Source: Posidonia oceanica
Taxonomy: Eukaryota; Streptophyta; Magnoliopsida; Alismatales; Posidoniaceae
Length of the DNA stretch: 64,000 nucleotides
Direction of reading: 5' to 3'
Assembly (NCBI GenBank): GCA_037176725.1
Contig: JAZBRS010000026.1
Span: forward strand, 152,717,501 to 152,781,500
Part shown: positions 45,991 to 55,359 of the stretch, in pieces
How the letters are laid out: each line of letters starts with the position of its first letter
How positions within the stretch are numbered: position 1 is the first letter of the stretch
Position numbers and translations under genes: made by a program
The notes under the pieces: generated by a model
Seen by the model: only the letters and a program-made list of their open reading frames with translations
Database searches by the model: none
What the model was told of the DNA's origin: nothing

Positions 45991-46806
45991 AATGGAATAT
46001 TTATAAATCAAGAAAAATATACAAATGAACTTCTAAAGAAATTTGGCATGGAAAATTCCAAGGCTACCAAAACTCCTATGAGCACTTCATGTAGACTTGA
46101 TAAGGATGAAAATGGGATAAAAGTATATCAAAAACTATATAGAAGAATGATAGGATCCCTACTCTATCTAACTGCAAGTAGGCCTGACATTATGTTCAGT
46201 GTATGTCTGTGTGTCAGATTCCAAACCTCTCCTATGGAATCGCATTTAACTACAGTTAAAAGAATTCTCAAATATTTACAAGGATCTAGGGATTATGGTT
46301 TTTATTTTTCAAAAAACTCAAACCTAGACCTAACCGCATATAGTGACGCAGACTATGCGGGTTGTAAGACTGATAGGAAGAGCACTAGTAGTACATGTCA
46401 GTTTCTAGGACACTCATTAGTTTCTTGGTTTTGCAAAAAGCAAAACAGTGTTGCTTTATCCACCACAGAAGCTGAGTATATAGCAGCTGGATGCTGTTGT
46501 GCTCAAATTCTTTGGATGCAACAAACACTAAGAGATTACAAACTATTATTTGAAAAAACACCAATATTTTGTGATAACACAAGTGCTATAAATTTATCCA
46601 AAAATCCAGTTCATCACTCAAGAACAAAACATATTGAAGTAAGACATCATTTTTTAAGAGACCATATTGCAAAAAATGATATTAAATTGGAATTTATTTC
46701 TACTAAGGACCAACTAATTGATATATTTACTAAACCCTTAGAAGAAACCCAATTTGTAAAAATCAGAAGGGAATTAGGTATTAGCAGAATTGAAGACACT
46801 TTGTAA
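45991..46806 (+). pseudogene. SIRE-like element: end of RT and RNase H
   Basis: Open from 46048 to the stop at 46804-46806. It has LYRRMIGSLLYLTASRPDIM, YSDADYAGCKTDRKSTS (RNase H Asp), LSTTEAEYIAAGCC (Glu) and CDNTSAINLSKNPVHHSRTK (Asp), then ISTKDQLIDIFTKPL. The LYRRMIGSLLYLTASRPDI wording is typical of the SIRE/Opie group. The domain is whole, but the upstream lesions disconnect it from pol. Confidence 0.9.
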
Positions 46807-47160
46807 GTTGTTTCGGAACTCCGGTGGAAAAACGGAGCCCCGAAATTCCCTGATTCGGACCCCCAGATAAAAACGAAGCCTCGAAATTCCCTGATCCGGA
46901 CCCTCGGATAAAAATAGAGCCCCGTTATTCCCTGATCCGGACCCCCATCTAAAAACGGAGTCCCGAAAATCCCTGATCTGGAGCACCGGTTAAAAATGGA
47001 ACTCCGAAAATCCCTGATCCGGAGCACCGGTGAAAAACGGAACTCCGTTGTTTCCTGCTACGAAACGCTGGTACATATCGAAGCTCCGATTCTGACTCAT
47101 TTGAATTGTTTTATTCTAAATAACGGAGCCTCGTTAAAAAACGGCGTCCCGTTTTTTCTC
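46807..47160 (+). repeat. Degenerate tandem repeats between pol and ORF3
   Basis: About five to six copies of a roughly 45-50 bp unit carrying AACGGAGCCCCGAAATTCCC and CTGATCCGGACCCC. Each holds a partial inverted pair AACGGA/CCG, resembling the motifs in the LTRs of this element. Confidence 0.75.
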
Positions 47161-47339
47161 GCAAAATGTATCTTAACCTAGTTTTTTACCCAACGACTCT
47201 TATATTTTTCCCTAAACCTAAACTCGCCATCACTCATCCAACCCTCCGAGGACCTAAAAACCTCTCACGAGAGCATCCGAAATCCTCCGCCGACCTCAGA
47301 TCTCCTCTCCTCCGCCGTCCCTCCGGCCTCCCTCTCATT

Positions 47340-48449
47340 ATGCCTCCAAAAAAGTTGTCGGCCAGCCGTCCAAAACGGAAGCAAGCTCCTGTCGGCACCC
47401 CATCTTCCTCTGATGAAGAAACACAGTTCTTCAACTTTGTGGATGATGAAGCCATCCAGCTCCATCGTAGCCGGTATGCCAATCGCGAGGTGCTCACTGG
47501 ACGAAAGGTATTCATTCGTGACCTCCCCTCCTTTGAACCATTATTTCAGTTTCAAAATCTTGTCCCTTTTCTAGCTTCTATAGGCGATCGAAAATACTAT
47601 CCTCATCTTGTTGCCCAATTTTATGCAAATCTATCCTCATCTGAATATGCCTGTGAATCATATCTGTTAGGTATAGACATGCCTTTTGATGATGTTCTAT
47701 TAGGTCAAGTTCTTAAAATTCCTTCCACCGGTATTGATATTTCATTATCATTTGAAGAACTTGGTTGGAACTTTAAAGATGTAAACAAAGCAATTTCCCA
47801 AAACAAACGAAGTACATTTAAACCAAATCGTCTAAATCAATTAACCAAACAATCTAGGTTCATTGCTTACATTTTAGCGGCAAATATTGTTCAGAAGAAA
47901 TGACATTCTGATGAACTTAGTGACCTCTGTTGTAAGAGAGTTTATGCCATAACCAATAAAATTTTGGTTAATTGGGCCAAATTGTTAATTCATAACATAA
48001 CCCACATCAAAACCAAACTCTTCTATGGTCCCTGCCTAACCTATCTTTTTGAACACTTTGATGTCCCTTTATCTAACCAACCCGACCTTGTCGTTAAAGC
48101 CAAACCATTGGACGCAACGGTTGTTGCCAAAATGGAACAAGCTTATGAACGTGCCAAGGCTCTTAAAGATGTTTGTCCCTCCACATCTCAAGCTCATGCG
48201 GAGTCTGGTTCTGAGGATTCTGAAGAAGATAGGATTTCACAAGAACAGTTTGAGTCTCTTCAGAAGCAAATTGAGTCTGTGTCTACAAGGTTAGACAACT
48301 ATCACCTTGAGTCCTCTCGTCAGTCTACCGAGATGGAGCGGAAGATGGATGAATACCACAATGAATCTTCTCGCCGATCTGCAGAACTTGAGCGAAAGGT
48401 GGATGATCTGATGGGATATCTACGTGGTAGATTTCCTCCAAATGAATAG
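47340..48449 (+). pseudogene. SIRE-like element ORF3: putative plant transposon protein with C-terminal coiled coil
   Basis: The reading frame of about 370 codons starts MPPKKLSASRPKRKQAPVG, a basic, possibly nuclear-targeting start. It is broken once by TGA at 47901-47903, apparently from an Arg codon. The middle holds DRKYYPHLVAQFYANLSSSE, EEVL-type LLGQVLKIPSTGIDISLSFE and NITHIKTKLFYGPCLTYLFE. This order resembles the family annotated as 'putative plant transposon protein' (Transposase_32). The last 90 residues have strong heptad character (LQKQIESVSTRLDNY, MERKMDEYHNESS). No transmembrane segment is seen, so it does not look like an envelope protein. It sits where SIRE elements carry their extra ORF. 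Function unknown. A second copy is at 52685-53740. Confidence 0.75.
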
Positions 48450-49247
48450 TCTTCATTTTTAGTTCTCATTGATGTAAATTTTCTTTTACATGACATTCGG
48501 ATGGAGATGTAATATTGATACTTGGTTGGTTTAATATTGAAAATTGCTTTTATCAAAATATCTTGTGATTATTTCTTTAATACACCATATGACGACTACG
48601 TCGTTCCACTTGTTACAATTGCTTATTAATTATGGAATCAAACAGATGATACCATGAACACGTTTCATAATGGTATATTGGTTTTTGACTTTCTAACATT
48701 AGCAATATAAGCTTGAAGTAAGGGGGAGTTGCTAGAATCTTATGCATCATGTGGTGATCTGTTTGAACATTCCCTTGGCTTGTATTGATGATATCTATGT
48801 CACAATGGTTGTCTATACACATATGTAAGGTATATCTATCACTTACATATTAAATATTTATGATCAAGGCTTTAAAATTAATTAATCTTAGGTTTCTGGT
48901 ATCACTTACACTTAGATAAGTATATCTGTTGTAATACCTATCTTATTTTGTTTATGACAAAAAGTAAGGGGGAGAATTATGCATATGCTATGGGATGCTA
49001 TGAAATACAAAGTGTGTTATTTCCTACAGTATATTATAAAAGGATCATATATTTTGGTAAAGTTAAATCATTTCAGTATCCATATTGATAGAGGGAGCAT
49101 ATAAAGATATAATTATTAATATGCTATACTTATGGTTGAATATGAAATGAGAATACTTATGTAGATTAATTCACAAAAATTATGTATACATAATGACAGG
49201 GGGAGCATATAAAATGTTATTTTTGTCATCATCAAAAAGGAGGAAAT
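48450..49247 (+). other. 3' untranslated region of the SIRE-like element with repeated purine tracts
   Basis: Contains AAGTAAGGGGGAG at about 48718 and 48964, then GAGGGAGCATATAA (about 49092) and ACAGGGGGAGCATATAAA (about 49196), and the polypurine tract AAAAAGGAGGAAAT just before the 3' LTR. No gene. Confidence 0.7.
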
Positions 49248-50341
49248 TGTTGGAAAATACTCCAAATATATATTGTGTTTTGATGATATATGTGATATAA
49301 TGTTATATGTCTAACATGTTTATTGAGATTATTATAGCTTGTGTTATAATGATACTCAAAGCATTCAGGAAGACTGAGATATAGACCGAGGAATGGAAAT
49401 TTAGTGCTTGTTCAATCTGTGTATAAATGTTGTATTTCTTATTGCATGTAAAAGTCTGTAAAGTTGTCTCAGAAATATCATGAGATAAGATCGTTGTATA
49501 GAACTTAGGAATTATAAGAAATTTGTATAATGTGCTTGATTGACTATAAACGGCACTCCGTTTTATAACGGCACTCCGTTTTGGTATTGGGCTCAAAACA
49601 GCAAGTGGGCCGAATAAAGATGGATTAAAGAAAAGGTGGACTGCGCCAAAACGGCGCTACGGTCTAGAACGGAGCTCCGTTCTGGTCGTGTGTTGGATCT
49701 GCTAAGAAATCAAACGGGAGTCCGTTCCGTTCCGGAGCTCCGTTTTAACTAGCCGTTTAGGATCTTTAAAGAGGATTTTCTAGTCGTTAGAGACTAATTG
49801 GGGTTAAGCTTTTGCTTATAAATAAGACCCATATTGGACCTCCATAGGACACCATTCTACTACATACATACTTGAGCCAACACACAAGAGAAGAGAGTTA
49901 TTTTCCCATATTCAAGTGCTTCCCAAGCTTCCTCAAGCTACTACTTCAAATCTGTGCTACAAAGCTTGGCAAAAAGATTGTTGAGTCTGAAATCTTCCAT
50001 TACAAGCAAGGAGTATCTTCTTAGGATTGGAGAAGGGGCAACGGAGTGTTGCAAGGTTTCGTTGAAAGAGCTTTCAACAAACAAGTAAGTAATCTTTTGA
50101 GTCAAAGATTAAGGAAACCTTAAGGAGTTCTTGAGAGAGTGGACTAGGCCGGGATTTGGCCGAACCACTATAAATTATTGTGTTGTTTTATTCAATATCT
50201 CTCTTCCCATTTCTGTGTATGCTACTTCTTTTATAGATCAAATTAAGATATATTTGATAAGTTATAAAAATTAGTAAATCATAACCTATTACACCTATAA
50301 TCTCTATTCACCCCTCTCTAGAGAAGCCATATAATCCAACA
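49248..50341 (+). repeat. 3' LTR of the SIRE-like element
   Basis: Starts TGTTGGAAAATACTCC and ends ATAATCCAACA, about 98% identical by eye to 41037-42129. Confidence 0.93.
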
Positions 50342-50785
50342 CATATGATTTTCATAATAAATTTCATAGACTATATGAAAATAATAACAAAATATAATTA
50401 CGTTTTTTGTACTTACTGCAAATAAGAATTGATTGTGTCAGTATTGAACAAAACAAACCGATGCACTTGATTGGCCTCATCAACAGACATGGAACGCTCG
50501 ACACCAACTCCCACGGGTCCCACTTGAAATTGCTTTCTTCTATTCAATTTCATCTCAACGTCACCCAAGTAACGAGCACAGAATATAGGTGCTTCCTCCA
50601 TGAGGTATCCTTGAGCAAATGATCCCTCTGGTCGACTTCGAGTGCGAATATAGTTCCTACGTGTAAGCAAGTATCTCTCTATAGGGTACATCCATCAATA
50701 TTGTACTGGTCCTGCAAGTTTAGCCTTGGTCGCCAAGTGGATGGTGAGATGCACCATGATGTCAAAGAAAGATGGAGGGAGAAGC
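50342..50785 (-). pseudogene. Inverted CACTA fragment: DUF4218 C-terminal part
   Basis: Minus strand reads MYPIERYLLTRRNYIRTRSR, then GYLMEEAPIFCARYLGDVEM and ERSMSVDEANQVHRFVLFN, matching 29100-29467 of the plus-strand copy. It is cut at 50785 by the next LTR. Together with 40206-41036 it forms one inverted partial copy. Confidence 0.87.
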
Positions 50786-52101
50786 TGTTAGGATCGAGAG
50801 GCTACTCTAGAGGGAGGGTGAATAGAGTTTTTAAAGTTTATATAGAATTTTAAACAATTTTAACAATTCAATGAGTAATATTCAAAATAAAAGATATAAG
50901 TCAAGCAGTTTGAATATTAACTACAACAAACACAGAAGGAGAAGAGAGACAATGATATATGACACAGTATATATAGTAGTTCAGCCAACCCAGCCTAGTC
51001 CACTCCTAGACCCCCTCTGGAGTTCCCTTAATCTTTATCAAATAAACTACACTTACTTATTGAAGACAAACTTTCTCTGCAAAAACCCGCAGAGCTCTTC
51101 TCACAGCTAGAGAAGTATCCTCCTTGTTTACAACAAACTTACAAGTAGTATTTCTTTTTGATCTCCCAATGGAATTTGCTCAATGTGTCTCTTTTTGGCT
51201 ATTTGAGAGTATTCTCACTAATTTGGAGTTTGGAGCTTAGTAAATGAGTGGCACAAGATGTTATGAGTATTGGTGTGTCTTGGTAGGTTCATGGGAGTCC
51301 TATTTATAGATATAACATGACTCAAAGTTGTGTCTAACGGTTAGTTCAACGTTCACAAACGGCTAGTATAAACGGTATACCGAAATCAATCGGTCGACTA
51401 AAAATCTCCAATGATCGACTAAATCGGTATTCCGTTATGAAACAGTATTCCGATATTAATTTGAGCTGTAGATTATACTACTGGTGTTCCGGTGGGTTTC
51501 AGAGCTTTGGACCTATTCCATATTTCGGTTTACCGATATAAATCGGTTTTCCGATTTGACTCAACGGTCATATTTAAATGATTTTTCTACTGTAGCCTTT
51601 ATCCCGGAAAACGGTATGCTGGTGGGAATCGGTCTTCCGTTTTGACTCAACGGTCATATTTAAATAAAATTTCTACTGTAGCTCTTATCCTAGAAAACGG
51701 TATACCAGTGAGAATCGGTTTTCCATTTCTGACCTAACTTTTAAACCTTGAAGTTTTTCTAGGTGTATTCCTCAGGTTTAGGTATAGGTATTTTCCTAAT
51801 TATTTTTGGGATGTTCTGGGAGATCTTTTACATCTTTTCTTAGAGTACAATAATAAAGAAAAAATGCATATAAATTATTACAACATGAGCACTATTGTCT
51901 TGGTCTTTCTTCTTGTCTTTATGTAGTCTTTGATGTAGAATTCTCTTCTGCATTCTATGCTTTACTTGATATTCTTCAAAGGTTGACTTTCCTCAAATAA
52001 TCCACCTATCTTAAAATCAACTGAAGAGTATATTCTCAAGTAATATCATTAGTTTTATTTGTTATCATCAAAATTAAATATATCATAGATATTTTTCAAC
52101 A
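50786..52101 (-). repeat. LTR of the second SIRE-like element
   Basis: 1316 bp. Minus strand starts TGTTGAAAAATATC at 52101, directly after the purine tract AAAAAGGAGGAGAT, and ends at 50786 with CGATCCTAACA. It carries its own array of short near-palindromes of the AACGGTATNCCG/CGGTTTTCCGATTT type at about 51370-51730. Confidence 0.85.
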
Positions 52102-52684
52102 ATCTCCTCCTTTTTGATAATAACAAAATTATATATAAACATATACATAACTTTCTCCCTTTGTCAGTGGACATAGAACAAATAATTTTTAATTTTGTAC
52201 AAATGCTCCCCCTTACTATAAGCCTAGATAAGCATAAATTATATTAATATTTTAAATGTAACTTTCATGCTCCCCCTAACTATAGGCTTTACATCAAAAT
52301 ATGTAATGTTTAATTTTTCTCTCCCTTTTTGTCATAATAAAAAATTCCAATAATAACCATAATATATTTATAACTCCAATCTTCAATAATTTTCTAGAAT
52401 TATTCCATGAATCAAAAGAGATATATCAAAACATTCATATAGATCTTAATAATTGACAACTTTGTCAATTAAGACTTTCCTTTTCAAGATACTCACTATG
52501 ATTCTTTTATAAGTAATAAGTATAGATTATAAAGACATTCATATAATTCAAACACATAACAGTAACATAAACATATCCAAATTTCATAGGAAATATGAAA
52601 TGATAATGTCACAAAATTATGATTGTTTACATTTTTCAGAAGAGATACATAGTAGTAAAAAATAGAGAAATAGTAATGCTCCAA
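52102..52684 (-). other. 3' untranslated region of the second SIRE-like element
   Basis: AT-rich. Minus-strand purine tracts GTAAGGGGGAGCA (52200-52215) and TTAGGGGGAGCA (52268-52280) recur here as in the first element. No gene. Confidence 0.6.
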
Positions 52685-53740
52685 TCACTGGCCGGAGGGT
52701 GGAGGCGGATGTCCTTGGAGATATCTCATTATCTTCGAATGTTGATCGTCCATTTTTTTTTCCATTCTCATCTGCCAGTCATCCACACTACTTTACCAAA
52801 CAATGCTTGCCTCTTGCCGGAGTTTTATCTCTTCTATTTCTTTTCTCAAATTTTCCATTTCTTCTTTATTGTCCTTGGAGGTATTTGAGAGCTTGAAGAA
52901 GATAGACGAACACTTTTGAGAGCATTAGCTCTCTGCAATGCTTTCTCCATTCTTTCTATGGCGATATTATCTATAGGACGAGTCCTAATAGGAAGGTTTG
53001 GCTCATTTTCTAAAGGTACACCAAAATGAATAAATAGATAAGTGAGGAGGGGACCGTAAAAGAGTTTGGTTTTAATATGTGTCATGTGGTGGATTATGAC
53101 ACGAGCCCAATTTATAGGAATCTTTTTAATTATTGCATATACTGCTTTACAGGTCATGCTACGTAATTCATCAAAATGTCATTTCTTTTGAATAACATTT
53201 GCAGCAAGAATATATGCTATAATTCTAGATGTCCTAGATAATTGATTTATTTTGTTTGGAATAAAAGTACTCTTTTTATTCACAGAGATGGTTTTGTTTA
53301 TTTCAGGGTAATTTAATCCTAGTTCCTCAACAGATAATGCAATGTCTATTCCTGAGGAGGGGATTTTTAGTAATTGACCTATTAGAATTTCATTAATGGT
53401 CATTTCTATACCTAATAGGTAGGAGTCATATGTATCAGCTGAAATTAATAGGTTGGCATAAAACTCAGAAACTAGGTGTGGGTAATACTTATTATCGTCA
53501 GTAGATCCTAAAATGGAGTTAATGATTGAGCATCAAAAAGAAAGCGAATGTCACCCAAAGTGTCGAAATTTACTTTCCAACTGGTGAGGACTTCACGATT
53601 GGCAAATCTTTCCTTGTGAGCCTTCATTGTTTCCTCGTCGACGAAATGGAGGAACTTGTTCCCATGCGTGTGATCGTCATCAGAGGAGTCGCCGGAGGGA
53701 GCCTTCCTCTTGGGTGCAAAGCGTAGGTGGCAGTCCAAGG
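52685..53740 (-). pseudogene. ORF3-like gene of the second SIRE-like element, decayed
   Basis: Minus strand. The start region reads APKRKAPSGDSSDDD and FLHFVDEETMKAHKERFANR (about 53720-53620). The middle gives LIGQLLKIPSSGIDIALSVE (about 53380) and HHMTHIKTKLFYGPLLTYLF (about 53095). The tail has coiled-coil character and ends near a TGA at 52685. Several stops and frameshifts. Parallel order and spacing to 47340-48449 show the two are homologous, although the sequences have diverged clearly. Confidence 0.75.
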
Positions 53741-53879
53741 TACGAGGTTGGGTTGGTGCGACCCAGCGGGAGGTCGACGCATCGGCTGACGGGGTGCGCG
53801 AAAACCTGTGTTTCAAATTGTCGCAGGGGAACTGACAGAAACGGGCATGGAACCCGCACAACCAACACGCGCAACGGTA

Positions 53880-54068
53880 AAATCTGGGTAGGCTTTTGGC
53901 TATGGGCTTGGTTGTGGGCTAGGTTGGGTAGCTTTCTAGGGTGTTGGGTAGGTTTGGGTAAGCTTCTGAGGTTTTGGGGTAGGATTGGGGCTGGAATGGG
54001 ATCCGCCGCTTCCGAGCACGCTTTTCCGGAGAAACCTGCCGATTGGGCGTCAAAATGGGGTGTTTACA
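53880..54068 (-). repeat. 5' end fragment of a Gypsy LTR (LTR-B family)
   Basis: Minus strand starts TGTAAACACCCCATTTTGAC at 54068 and resembles the start of LTR-B at 23784-23616, including the GGATTTCTC/GGTTTCTCCGGA part and the GGGTTTAGG-like tract. Only about 190 bp remain. Confidence 0.6.
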
Positions 54069-54074
54069 TCCACC

Positions 54075-55316
54075 GGTCCAAATACACCATTCATCTAAGA
54101 AGCACCAAAATGTACAAGGATCTGAAAAGGAATTTCTGGTGGTCTAGAATGAAAAGAGAGATTGTTGAGTATGTGGCCAAGTGTGCAACCTGCCAAATGG
54201 TGAAGGCTGAGCACTAGAGATCAGGAGGAACTCTGCAACCCCTGGATATTCCAGTTTGGAAATGGGAGCATGTCACTATGGACTTCTTGACAGGATTACC
54301 CAAGATCAGAAGAAAGAATGATACAGTATGGGTAATCGTGGACCAGCTCACAAAGTTTGCACACTTCTTGTCTATGAGGGTGAATCTTCCACTATCACAG
54401 CTGGCAGAGTTGTATGTGTCTGAGATAGTTCGCCTACATGGAGTTCCTATGTCGATCGTGTCTGACAGAGATACACGGTTCACATCGAGATTTTGGAGGA
54501 CATTGCAGGAAGCTTTTGGTATTGTATTAAATTACAGCACTGCCTTCCATCCTCAAACAGATGGCCAAACTGAGAGTACTATCCAAACACTGGAGGACAT
54601 GTTGAGAGCCTACGCATTGGACCTAAACGGTAGCTGGGAGGAGCACTTGCTGTTGATTGAATTTGCATATAATAATAGCTAACATTCCAGCATTGGGATG
54701 GTGTCATACGAAGCTTTGTATGGCAGACCGTGTAGAACACCCATTTGTTGGAGTGAGGTTGGTGAACACCAGCTTTTAGGTCCAGAGATCGTGCAGCAAT
54801 ATGCAGACCGAGTCTAATTGATTTGCAAAGATTGGTGACTGCATAGAGCAGGCAAAAGAACTATGCAGACAGGAGGCAGAGACCTTTAAAATTTGAAGTA
54901 GGAAACTTCGTCTTCCTAAAGGTATCACCAACCAAAGGAGTGACCAGGTTTGGCAAGCGGGAAAAGTTGAGTCCTCGCTAAATTGGACCCTACAGGATAT
55001 CCAAAAGGGTTGGTGAAGTTGCATATAAGTTGGATTTGCCTCCGGATCTTTTAGGCGTGCATAGCGTGTTTCATATTTCTATGTTGAGGAAGTACTTGGC
55101 CGACGTGTCCCAGGTAATATCGATGCAGCCAGAAGAGTTGTAGGAGGACCTGACTATTGTGGAGGATGCTATTTAGATTCTTGATCGGAAGGTATAGGTT
55201 CTCAGAAATAAAGTGATTCCCCTTGTGCTAGTCCAGTGGCAGTACCATGGCTCAGAGGAGGCTACTTGGGAGCAGGAGGCGGATATCTACTCACGGTACC
55301 CCCATTTGTTCTATTA
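54075..55316 (+). pseudogene. Gypsy integrase with C-terminal chromodomain, decayed
   Basis: Zinc-binding end: STKMYKDLKRNFWWSRMKRE and CATCQMVKAEH, then a stop. Core (54240-54700): WKWEHVTMDFLTGLP (first Asp), VSDRDTRFTSRFW (second Asp), FHPQTDGQTESTIQTLEDML (Glu), then LLIEFAYNNS and a stop at 54680-54682. EALYGRPCRTPICW follows in the same frame. After frame changes near 54830 come VSPTKGVTRFGKR, GVHSVFHISMLRKYL (about 55057) and the chromodomain stretch VLVQWQYHGSEEATWE (about 55219). The chromodomain in this lineage directs integration toward marked chromatin. Non-functional here. Confidence 0.88.
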
Positions 55317-55359
55317 AAGGTGAATTTCGGGGATGAAATTCCTTTTAAGGGAGGTAGGA

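Larger units (their letters stand above)
41037..50341 (+). mobile_element. Full-length SIRE-like Copia retrotransposon (9305 bp) with an extra ORF after pol
   Basis: Two LTRs of about 1.09 kb look about 98% identical (about 20-25 differences counted by eye), so the insertion is recent. The flanking duplications CATGT/CATAT differ by one base. A primer binding site for initiator Met tRNA (TGGTATCAGAGC, 42132) follows the 5' LTR, and a purine tract precedes the 3' LTR. Order: gag, protease, integrase, RT, RNase H, then repeats and a further ORF at 47340-48449. A large gag with CX2CX4HX4C plus an acidic coiled-coil tail and the post-pol ORF fit the SIRE/Maximus lineage. It inserted into the inverted CACTA fragment. 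Confidence 0.93.
50786..53740 (-). mobile_element. 3' part of a second SIRE-like Copia element (minus strand)
   Basis: Holds a 3' LTR (50786-52101), a 3' untranslated region with purine tracts, and an ORF3-like gene. Gag, pol and the 5' LTR are missing; the sequence leaves the family near 53740. It is related to the element at 41037-50341 in layout and ORF3, but its LTR sequence is largely different. Confidence 0.8.
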
